Part shown: piece by piece, positions 57,594 through 64,000 of the stretch | How the letters are laid out: every line of letters begins with the position of its first letter | Position numbering within the stretch: the first letter of the stretch is position 1 | NCBI GenBank assembly: GCA_052324925.1 | Contig: JBQPRE010000006.1 | Strand: one strand, 5' to 3' | Length of the DNA stretch: 64,000 nt | Origin: Flavimobilis sp052324925 | GTDB lineage: Bacteria > Actinomycetota > Actinomycetes > Actinomycetales > Cellulomonadaceae | The notes under the pieces: generated by a model | Told to the model about the DNA's origin: nothing | The model's database searches: none | What the model saw: only the letters and a program-made list of their open reading frames with translations | Made by a program: the position numbers and the translations under genes

Positions 57594-60083
57594 ATGCGCT
57601 ACGGACACTTCGACGACGAAGCCCGCGAGTACGTCATCACCACCCCCCACACTCCGTACCCCTGGATCAACTACCTGGGGTCCCAGGAGTTCTTCTCGCT
57701 CATCTCCCACCAGGCGGGCGGCTACTCGTTCTACCGTGACGCGAAGATGCGCCGCCTCACGCGCTACCGCTACAACAACGTGCCGGCGGACGCGGGCGGC
57801 CGGTACTTCTACATCAACGACGGCGGCGACGTGTGGACCCCGTCGTGGATGCCCGTCAAGGCTGAGCTCGACCGCTTCGAGGCCCGCCACGGCCTCGGGT
57901 ACTCCCGCATGGTCGGAGAGCGCGGCGGCCTGAGCGTCGAGACCCTCTTCTTCGTGCCCGTCGGCGTCAACGCCGAGATCCAGAAGGTCACGCTCACCAA
58001 CACCTCCGACGCCCCCAAGAGCGTCTCGCTGTTCAGCTTCGTCGAGTTCTGCCTGTGGAACGCCCAGGATGACCAGACGAACTACCAGCGCAACCTCTCG
58101 ATCGGCGAGGTCGAGGTCGAGACCGACCGCCCGTCGAGCACCGCGATCTACCACCGCACCGAGTACCGCGAGCGCCGCGACCACTACGCCGTCTACGGCG
58201 TCAACGCGACCGCAGCGGGCTTCGACACGGACCGCGACACCTTCGTCGGCGCCTACAACTCCCTCGGCGAAGCCGCGGTGCCGTTCGCGGGCAAGGCAGA
58301 GAACTCGGTCGCATCCGGCTGGTACCCGATCGGCTCGCACCAGCTCGACGTCACGCTCGAGCCCGGCGCCTCGCAGGTCTACACGTTCGTTCTCGGCTAC
58401 CTCGAGAACCCGCGCGAAGAGAAGTGGGAGCCCGCCGATGAAGCCCGCGGGATCAAGGAGCTCCAGGTCGTCAACAAGAGCCGCGCACACGCGCTGCTCG
58501 CTGACTTCGCCACGACCGAGCAGGTCGACGCGTCGTTCGCCGAGCTCCAGGCGTACTGGACGCGCCTGCTCTCGACGTACTCGGTGACGTCGACCGACGA
58601 CAAGCTCGACCGGATGGTCAACATCTGGAACCAGTACCAGTGCATGGTGACGTTCAACATGTCGCGCTCGGCCTCGTACTTCGAGACCGGGATCGGCCGC
58701 GGCATGGGCTTCCGAGACTCCAACCAGGACCTCCTCGGCTTCGTGCACCTCGTGCCCGAGCGCGCCCGCGAGCGCATCATCGACATCGCGTCGACGCAGT
58801 TCGCTGACGGCTCCGCGTACCACCAGTACCAGCCGCTGACGAAGCGCGGGAACAACGACATCGGCTCGGGCTTCAACGACGACCCCATGTGGCTCGTCGC
58901 GGGCGTCTCGGCCTACCTCAAGGAGACGGGCGACTGGTCGATCCTCGACGAGCCCGTCCCGTTCGACAACGAGGCGGGCACCGAGGTTCCGCTCTTCGAG
59001 CACCTCACGCGCTCGTTCAACTTCACGGTCGACAACCGCGGCCCGCACGGCCTGCCGCTCATCGGCCGTGCTGACTGGAACGACTGCCTCAACCTCAACT
59101 GCTTCTCGTGGGAGCCCGGGGAGTCCTTCCAGACGACCCAGAACCAGTCGGGTGGCGTCGCCGAGTCCGTGTTCATCGCCGCACAGTTCGTGCTGTACGG
59201 CCGCGAGTACGCGGAGATCGCGTCGCGTCGTGGTCTGGCCGAGGTCGCCGAGAACGCGCTCGGCGAGGTCGCTGCCATGGAGCAGGCCGTGCTGTCGCAC
59301 GGCTGGGACGGCAAGTGGTTCCTCCGTGCATACGACTACTACGGCACCCCGATCGGCACCGACGCGGACGCCGAGGGCAAGATCTGGATCGAGCCCCAGG
59401 GCTTCGCGACCATGGCGGGGATCGGCGCTGACGTCGAGACCGACGCGGGCGTCTCGCGTGCCGAGCTTGCGCTCGACAAGGTCGAGGAGATGCTCGGGAC
59501 GGACCACGGCAACGTGCTCCAGTTCCCCGCGTACACGAGCTACCAGGTGAACATGGGTGAGGTCTCCACGTACCCGCCGGGCTACAAGGAGAACGGTGGC
59601 ATCTTCTGCCACAACAACCCGTGGGTCATCATCGGTGAGACCGTCCTGGGTCGCGGCGACAAGGCCTTCGACCTCTACCGCAAGATCACTCCCGCCTACC
59701 GCGAGGACATCTCTGACGTGCACCGGCTCGAGCCGTACGTGTACGCGCAGATGATCGCCGGCAAGGAGGCGGTCCGCCACGGCGAGGCCAAGAACTCCTG
59801 GCTCACGGGCACGGCTGCGTGGAACTTCGTCGCGGTCTCCCAGCACCTCCTGGGCGTGCGCCCGGATCACGACGGTCTCGTCGTCGACCCGTGCATCGGC
59901 CCGGACGTGCCGGAGTTCACGGTGACGCGTGTCGCGCGCGGCGCGACGTACACCGTCAACGTCCGTAACTCGGGTGAGCGTGGCGCTCAGCCGCGCCTGA
60001 CGGTCGACGGTGTGGCGATTGAGGGGACGACGGTTCCGTGGGCGCCCGAGGGTTCCGAGGTCACGGTGGACGTCACGCTGTGA
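57594..60083 (+). CDS. Cellobiose phosphorylase (GH94)
   Basis: An 829-residue cytoplasmic enzyme that splits cellobiose with phosphate into glucose 1-phosphate and glucose, saving ATP. The start RYGHFDDEAREYVITTPHTP and the catalytic Asp in GRGMGFRDSNQDLLG are typical of cellobiose rather than chitobiose phosphorylases. Substrate-pocket stretches ADWNDCLNLNCFS and TWSxx-like YPPGYKENGGIFCHNN are present. Length is standard. The ATG at 57594 follows a GAGAGG site. No cellobiose transporter or CebR gene is in the window. Confidence 0.94.
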   Translation: MRYGHFDDEAREYVITTPHTPYPWINYLGSQEFFSLISHQAGGYSFYRDAKMRRLTRYRYNNVPADAGGRYFYINDGGDVWTPSWMPVKAELDRFEARHGLGYSRMVGERGGLSVETLFFVPVGVNAEIQKVTLTNTSDAPKSVSLFSFVEFCLWNAQDDQTNYQRNLSIGEVEVETDRPSSTAIYHRTEYRERRDHYAVYGVNATAAGFDTDRDTFVGAYNSLGEAAVPFAGKAENSVASGWYPIGSHQLDVTLEPGASQVYTFVLGYLENPREEKWEPADEARGIKELQVVNKSRAHALLADFATTEQVDASFAELQAYWTRLLSTYSVTSTDDKLDRMVNIWNQYQCMVTFNMSRSASYFETGIGRGMGFRDSNQDLLGFVHLVPERARERIIDIASTQFADGSAYHQYQPLTKRGNNDIGSGFNDDPMWLVAGVSAYLKETGDWSILDEPVPFDNEAGTEVPLFEHLTRSFNFTVDNRGPHGLPLIGRADWNDCLNLNCFSWEPGESFQTTQNQSGGVAESVFIAAQFVLYGREYAEIASRRGLAEVAENALGEVAAMEQAVLSHGWDGKWFLRAYDYYGTPIGTDADAEGKIWIEPQGFATMAGIGADVETDAGVSRAELALDKVEEMLGTDHGNVLQFPAYTSYQVNMGEVSTYPPGYKENGGIFCHNNPWVIIGETVLGRGDKAFDLYRKITPAYREDISDVHRLEPYVYAQMIAGKEAVRHGEAKNSWLTGTAAWNFVAVSQHLLGVRPDHDGLVVDPCIGPDVPEFTVTRVARGATYTVNVRNSGERGAQPRLTVDGVAIEGTTVPWAPEGSEVTVDVTL

Positions 60084-61096
60084 GCACCGACCTCCGGGTC
60101 ATCGCGCGCGCCGCGGAGGGGGCTTCGGCCTCGTCCGCGGCGCGCCGCGCGCTGGGGCCTGGCGATGATGGTTCGCTCGTCGAGCTGCGTGACGACTCGT
60201 GGCACGTCGGGGTCCTGCCCGGGGCGGCGGGTGCGCTCGCGTTCGTGCGCGTCCTCGTCGACGGCACGTGGCGCGACCTGCTGCGTCCGACGGACCCGGA
60301 GCGTTTTCACACGCCCGACGCCTGCTCGAGCTTCCCGCTCATCCCATGGTCGAATCGCGTCTCGGGGTGCGAGCTGACGTTCCGGGGGCGCTCGTGGCGT
60401 CTGCCGCGGACGGCTGCGGACGGCACGTCGATGCACGGTGCGGTCCTGCGGTACGCGTTCGACGTCGTCGCCTCGTCGGCGACGAGCGTGACGCTCACGT
60501 TCGACTCGCGCACGGTCGTGGGGGTGGGTTTCCCGTGGGACTTCACGGCGTCCCTCACGTACGAGCTCACGGGCTCGGGCCTGGCGGTGACGACGTCGGT
60601 GGCGAACGTCGATGACGAGCCTTTCCCCGCGGGGATGGGTCATCACCCGTACTTCGTGCGGGAGCTCGTTCCGGGGCGCGGCGACGCGCTGCTCACGCTG
60701 CCTGCGAGCGCGGGGTACGCGTTGACGAACGCGGTCGCGACGGGGCCCGCTGGTGAGGTCCCTGCGCGCGCGGACTTCCGCGAGGCGCGCCCGCTCGGGC
60801 AGGTGTTTGTCGACGACTGCCTCGTCGCGGTGCCGGGCGAGCCTGCACGCATCACGTACCCGGGTGCGCGTGAGGACGGGTCTGACGTCGAGGTGACGAT
60901 CGACCACGACGACGTGTACGCCCACTGGGTCGTCTACGTGCCGCCGGGGTGGCCGGTGTTCGCGGTCGAGCCGGCCACCAACGCCAACGGTGGCTTCGCG
61001 CTGCTCGAGGCGGGCGTCCCCGGGTCGGGTGTGCACGTCCTCGAGCCCGGCGCGGAGCTCGTGGGACGCTTCGCGGTCTCGGCCGTCGGAATCTGA
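60080..61096 (+). CDS. Aldose 1-epimerase family protein
   Basis: A 338-residue mutarotase-fold protein. FPLIPWSNRVSG, TSMHGAVLR and GMGHHPYFVRE carry the two catalytic histidines. EPATNANGGFALLE supplies the Glu region. It may interconvert anomers of glucose released by the phosphorylase, whose stop its GTG overlaps (GTGA). Substrate assignment rests on this neighbour. Confidence 0.88.
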   Translation: MSTDLRVIARAAEGASASSAARRALGPGDDGSLVELRDDSWHVGVLPGAAGALAFVRVLVDGTWRDLLRPTDPERFHTPDACSSFPLIPWSNRVSGCELTFRGRSWRLPRTAADGTSMHGAVLRYAFDVVASSATSVTLTFDSRTVVGVGFPWDFTASLTYELTGSGLAVTTSVANVDDEPFPAGMGHHPYFVRELVPGRGDALLTLPASAGYALTNAVATGPAGEVPARADFREARPLGQVFVDDCLVAVPGEPARITYPGAREDGSDVEVTIDHDDVYAHWVVYVPPGWPVFAVEPATNANGGFALLEAGVPGSGVHVLEPGAELVGRFAVSAVGI

Positions 61097-61099
61097 GCT

Positions 61100-61139
61100 C
61101 ACCGCCCGGGCAGCGCGCACAAGCGCTTCCCGGGCGGTG
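61100..61139 (+). terminator. Terminator of the phosphorylase-epimerase operon
   Basis: An 11 bp stem (61100-61110 with 61129-61139) with inner AGCG/CGCT pairing, starting 4 bp after the stop. Confidence 0.75.
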
Positions 61140-61238
61140 TGTCCACGTGTCCGTGGCGTGGGAGGTGCGCGTGGGGGCGCGCACGGGCCCCGCAGTTCCG
61201 GGTACACTCGTGGGTGCGACGCCCTGCTGGGGCGTTCT

Positions 61239-61309
61239 GCGGATGTAGTTCAATGGCAGAACTTCAGCTTCCCAAGCTGATAGCGCGGGTTCGATTCCCG
61301 TCATCCGCT
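61239..61309 (+). tRNA. tRNA-Gly (anticodon CCC)
   Basis: A 71-base cloverleaf. The acceptor GCGGATG pairs with CATCCGC, the D arm has AGTTCAATGGCAGAACTT, the anticodon stem TCAGC/GCTGA carries loop TTCCCAA, and the T arm GCGGG-TTCGATT-CCCGT is complete. The 3' CCA is not encoded. TACACT at 61203-61208 may be its -10 box. Confidence 0.95.
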
Positions 61310-61315
61310 CAGAGC

Positions 61316-61343
61316 AAGGCCCCGGGCACCAGCCCGGGGCCTT
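61316..61343 (+). terminator. Terminator after tRNA-Gly
   Basis: A perfect 12 bp stem (61316-61327 with 61332-61343) with an ACCA loop and a short T stretch. Confidence 0.85.
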
Positions 61344-61449
61344 TGTCGTGCCAGCCGCATCCGTGCCGCCCGTCATTCCGCGGGCGGAGGGCTACGCCGC
61401 GGGCGCAGGCCTACGCCGCGGGCGGGGGGGCTACGCCGCTGGCGGGGGA

Positions 61450-62058
61450 CTACGCCTCGCGGAGGACGGCGACGACGAAGTCGCTGTCCGGCTGGTAGGG
61501 GCGCAAGTCCCACGTGGCGAGCAGGACGTCGGGCATGAGCCCTGCCGGGCGCGCATCTGCGAGCAGCGTCTGGACGTCGTAGCCGCGTCCGGCTCCGAAG
61601 CCGACGACGACGCGGCCGCCGGGCGCGAGGTGCGCGTGCATGCGGGCGAGCGCGGCGCTCTGCGTGCCGTCGGCGAGGAACGTGATGACGTTGCCTGCGC
61701 ACACGATGACGTCGAAGGGCTCGGCGATTCCGCGGGCCGGGAGGTCCAGGTCGACGAGGTCGCCGACGAGCCACGTCGGGCCCGGGTGGTCCTCTTCTGC
61801 TGCGGCGATGAGGACGGGGTCGATATCGACGCCGACGACCGTGTGACCGCGCTGGGCCAGGTCGCCGCCCACGCGGCCGGGGCCGCACCCCGCGTCGAGG
61901 ATGCGCGCACCGCGGGGGGCCATGGCGTCGACGAGGCGGGCCTCGCCTGCGACGTCCTTGCCTTCGCGCGCCATGGTGCGGAATCGTTCGACGTACCAGG
62001 TGGAGTGGTCGGGGTTGGCCTCAACCATCTCTTCCCAGCGGCTACGGGGGTGGGTCAC
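61450..62058 (-). CDS. Class I SAM-dependent methyltransferase
   Basis: A 202-residue protein. SAM-binding motif I is ILDAGCGPGRVGGDLA, the acidic end of strand 2 is VVGVDIDPVLI, and motif II/III lie in DVIVCAGNVITFL and LAPGGRVVVGF. The methyl acceptor is unknown. A GAGGAGG site precedes the GTG at 62058. A small GC-rich direct-repeat run just downstream (about 61380-61445) holds no gene. Confidence 0.88.
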   Translation of the reverse strand: MTHPRSRWEEMVEANPDHSTWYVERFRTMAREGKDVAGEARLVDAMAPRGARILDAGCGPGRVGGDLAQRGHTVVGVDIDPVLIAAAEEDHPGPTWLVGDLVDLDLPARGIAEPFDVIVCAGNVITFLADGTQSAALARMHAHLAPGGRVVVGFGAGRGYDVQTLLADARPAGLMPDVLLATWDLRPYQPDSDFVVAVLREA

Positions 62059-62329
62059 AGATCCTCCTCGGGTCCCCGCCATCGTCGCACGCGCGCGGCC
62101 CCGAGCCGCAGGCCGGAAGTCCGGCGCGCTGCACCCGCGGGCCGGAGGCCGGACGCGCTCGACCTCGAGCGGCAGGCCGGAGGCCGGGTGCGCTCGACGG
62201 TCGACCCGCACGCCTCAGGGGTGGCGGTCCGCTGTCAAAGGCTCATCGACGGGAGGCTGGGGCGTCCGAGGAGTGGGATTCTGGACCAGAAGTCTCGGGA
62301 ATGGCGGGGCGGGGTGCAGCATCGCCCCC

Positions 62330-62827
62330 ATGGCGTCGTTCTTCACCTTCCCCAACCCGGTCAACGAGCGGGCAGCGCGCACGGTTGCAGCGGGCGTTGT
62401 TGCGCTCGGAGTCCTCACCCTCGTCACCCAGTCATGGGTCCCGCTCGCGGTCCTCGCTGCCGGGTTCGTCGGTCGGGTGCTCGCGGGTCCCCGCCTGTCC
62501 CCGCTCGGCTTCGTCGCGCAGCGCGTCATTGCGCCGCGGCTCGGTCCGGCGCGCCTCGTTCCCGGCCCGCCCAAGCGTTTCGCCCAGGGAATCGGCGCGA
62601 CCCTGACGACGGCCGCCCTCGTCGCGTACCTGGTCGGTGCCCCAGCGGTTGCGTGGGTGCTCATCGGGTTCCTGCTCGTGGCGGCGAGCCTCGAGGCGTT
62701 CGTGGGCTTCTGCCTCGGCTGCTGGATCTTCGGGAAGCTCCAGCGTGCGGGCCTCATCCCGGCGGACGTGTGCGAGGCGTGCAACGACATCTCGCTGCGC
62801 CGCCCCACCCCCACGCAGCCCGCCTAA
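62330..62827 (+). CDS. DUF4395 family membrane protein
   Basis: A 165-residue protein with four hydrophobic segments. It begins FFTFPNPVNERAARTVAAG and ends in a cysteine-bearing region, GFCLGCWIFGKLQRAG followed by DVCEACND. This matches actinobacterial DUF4395, often found beside thiosulfate or sulfur-transfer genes, though none is seen here. The ATG at 62330 was chosen to match the family N-terminus; the ribosome site is weak. Confidence 0.82.
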   Translation: MASFFTFPNPVNERAARTVAAGVVALGVLTLVTQSWVPLAVLAAGFVGRVLAGPRLSPLGFVAQRVIAPRLGPARLVPGPPKRFAQGIGATLTTAALVAYLVGAPAVAWVLIGFLLVAASLEAFVGFCLGCWIFGKLQRAGLIPADVCEACNDISLRRPTPTQPA

Positions 62828-62871
62828 CCGGCCACCTGCCCACCCAGCTACCCGGCCACCCGGCCACCCGG

Positions 62872-62937
62872 CTACCCGCAATTTCGTGCGTTACCCGCGA
62901 GTCTGGACCCGCGGGTAACGCACAAAGCTGCGGGTAG
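62872..62937. repeat. 66-base palindromic repeat, copy 1
   Basis: Arms CTACCCGCA...GTGCGTTACCCGCG and CGCGGGTAACGCAC...TGCGGGTAG flank the loop AGTCTGGACC. It is followed by copies at 63000 and 63254. Confidence 0.85.
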
Positions 62938-62999
62938 GCACCCGACAACGCGGACCCCGCAACCCGCCACCCCGCCGACCCGGCCACCCGGCTACCCGG

Positions 63000-63065
63000 C
63001 TACCCGCAATTTCGTGCGCTACCCGCAAGTCTGGACCCGCGGGTAACGCACAAAGCTGCGGGTAG
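63000..63065. repeat. 66-base palindromic repeat, copy 2
   Basis: Nearly identical to copy 1, 128 bp downstream, with two base changes in the inner left arm (CTACCCGCA for TTACCCGCG) that weaken pairing. The loop AGTCTGGACC is unchanged. Confidence 0.85.
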
Positions 63066-63108
63066 GCACCCGCCCGCTCGCCGGGTCGCGCGGCTGCTCG
63101 CCGTTTCC

Positions 63109-63500
63109 GGCGGCGCACAAAGTTGCGGGTGAGCGCCCGCTCAGCCCCGTGGGCGGGGCCGGCTCACAGCCGCGCGGGCGCCCGACGACGCTGACCCCGC
63201 AACCCGCCAGCCCGCCAACCCGGCGACCCAGCTACCGGCTACCCAGCTACCGGCTACCCGCGACTTTGTGCGTTACCCGCGAGTCTGGACCCGCGGGTAA
63301 CGCACAAAGCTGCGGGTAGGCGGCTGCTCGCCGGTCCGGGCACCCGCCCGCCATTGCGGCGGCGCAGAGAGTTGCGGGTAGGCCCCCGCTCGCCGGTCCG
63401 GGCACCCGCCCGCCATTGCGGCGGCGCACAAAGTTGCGGGTGGGCGCCCGCTCAGCACCGGGGGCGGGGCCGGCTCACGGCCGCGCGGGCGCCCGACGAC
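63109..63500. repeat. 81-bp and 40-bp direct repeats beside the palindromes
   Basis: An 81-bp unit at 63109-63189 recurs at 63420-63500 with four differences. A 40-bp unit at 63327-63366 recurs exactly at 63389-63428. Both contain half-palindromes such as GCACAAAGTTGCGGGT. Apart from these repeats and the three palindromes, 62828-63474 contains no credible gene. The second 81-bp copy overlaps the 3' end of the acyltransferase fragment. Confidence 0.85.
63254..63319. repeat. 66-base palindromic repeat, copy 3
   Basis: The best-paired copy: 28-base arms (63254-63281 and 63292-63319) with one G-T pair and one mismatch around the conserved loop. Confidence 0.85.
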
Positions 63501-63884
63501 GACGCAGCCGCGCCGGCAGGCCAAGGAGCACGACGAGCAGCGTGCCGAGGACGACGAGCACGAGGGGCCGCGTCGCCCACCAGATGCCCGACGCAGGTTC
63601 AGGGAACGGCCACCCGGCGGCGAACCACAGCGCGGTGACGACGACGTAGAGCGGCAGGTGCCAGAGGAACGCCCGCAGCGACGCGTCGGCCACTTTGTCG
63701 AGCAGCGGCGCGGAGCGCGGCCCGTCGAGCCGTCCGGCGAGCGCGCGCCGCGCGAGGAGCGCGAGCGGCACGTGGGCCCAGACGTGCGCGAGCGCCTGCG
63801 TCGACGGCGGGTTCATGGGCGAGCGGTCGCCGGGCAGGCCGACCATCGACCACGACCACTCCCCCGTCGACGCGAGGAGGGGAC
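63475..63884 (-). pseudogene. Acyltransferase-3 family protein, 5'-truncated fragment
   Basis: Only the C-terminal 135 or so residues remain. WSMVGLPGD, then helices in HVPLALLARRALAG, LRAFLWHLPLYVVVTALWF and TRPLVLVVLGTLLVV fit the end of an integral membrane acyltransferase 3. The upstream two thirds should lie beyond 63885, but the sequence changes abruptly there into an insertion sequence. The last codons overlap an 81-bp repeat. It cannot be functional as seen. Confidence 0.7.
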
Positions 63885-64000
63885 TGCTGCACGGATAGGT
63901 GACACCCACCCGTGGTGCTGACCAGCACCGCTGAGAGGATGTCCCCATGTCCAAGCGCTATCCCCGCGAGTTCCGCGACGACGTCGTTCGCGTCGCCCTG
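63885..64000 (+). mobile_element. Left end of an IS3-type insertion sequence (runs off the window)
   Basis: The acyltransferase fragment stops near 63885 and a transposase gene begins 62 bases later on the other strand. The terminal sequence TGCTGCACGGATAGGTGACA is a candidate left inverted repeat. The right end and target duplication are outside the window, so the boundary is approximate. Confidence 0.7.
63947..64000 (+). CDS. IS3-family transposase OrfA, N-terminal 18 residues
   Basis: The partial product MSKRYPREFRDDVVRVAL is the usual start of the helix-turn-helix OrfA protein of IS3-like elements. The gene continues past the right edge. A GAGAGG site lies upstream of the ATG. Confidence 0.78.
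   Translation, partial: MSKRYPREFRDDVVRVAL

Noticed and set aside
62872..63319. Repeats considered as a CRISPR array
   Set aside because: Units are long palindromes at unequal distances (128 and 254 bp), spacers are not unique-length, flanks are themselves repeated, and no cas gene is present.

Overview
This window looks like one contiguous piece of chromosome from a very high G+C actinobacterium. The likely placement is near Cellulomonas, Sanguibacter or Jonesia in the Micrococcales. Evidence is the GC-rich third codon positions, frequent GTG starts, many stop/start overlaps (ATGA, GTGA), and actinobacterial families such as DUF3151, DUF4395, LCP proteins and an HspR-type heat-shock operator. 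The chitinase, with AA10, CBM5 and GH18 modules, resembles the modular enzyme of Jonesia denitrificans as I remember it. Taxonomy is inference; no rRNA is present. A run of 40 G ending in an N shows the source is a draft assembly.

Layout. 0.2-2.4 kb: purS-purQ with a coupled tandem acetyltransferase. 2.7-7.9 kb: a siderophore-iron operon (flavin reductase, lipoprotein, two permeases, ATPase) behind a DtxR-type iron box. 8.0-10.2 kb: a fused PurD-PurC enzyme. 10.3-18.2 kb: an LCP cell-wall ligase, purA, DUF3151, a partner-switching module (STAS, PAS-GAF-PP2C-ATPase, STAS) and class II aldolase. 18.3-27.1 kb: housekeeping genes (ABC-F ATPase, SpoU methyltransferase, HAD phosphatase, an ABC exporter pair, pyrE, an SDR, exonuclease III, a septum-formation-like protein). 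27.3-31.0 kb: a c-di-AMP riboswitch with its NlpC/P60 hydrolase, then a large LuxR regulator. 31.3-36.2 kb: the chitinase, and clpB behind a HAIR element. 37.8-44.5 kb: a complete Mrp Na+/H+ antiporter operon.

44.8-55.6 kb is a nitrate assimilation cluster. It has a NarK transporter, a nitrate reductase fused to its own NADPH flavoprotein reductase, the NirBD nitrite reductase, a HemD protein with a DNA-binding domain, and a sirohydrochlorin chelatase for siroheme. The narK and nirB promoters carry the same three-part operator with identical spacing. 55.8-61.1 kb holds an unknown gene, dcd, and a CebR-controlled cellobiose phosphorylase-epimerase operon. After a tRNA-Gly, a methyltransferase and a DUF4395 protein, 62.8-63.5 kb is a non-coding repeat field. 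It is followed by an acyltransferase truncated by an IS3-type element that runs off the right edge.

The most unusual signals are the paired nitrate operators, the palindromic repeat field beside the insertion sequence, the cysteine-bearing insertion in the siderophore reductase, the leaderless iron-regulated promoter, and the probable sequencing artefact inside the 31.1 kb hairpin. I found no CRISPR array and no recognisable new defence system. Positions 1-225 hold nothing I can identify.
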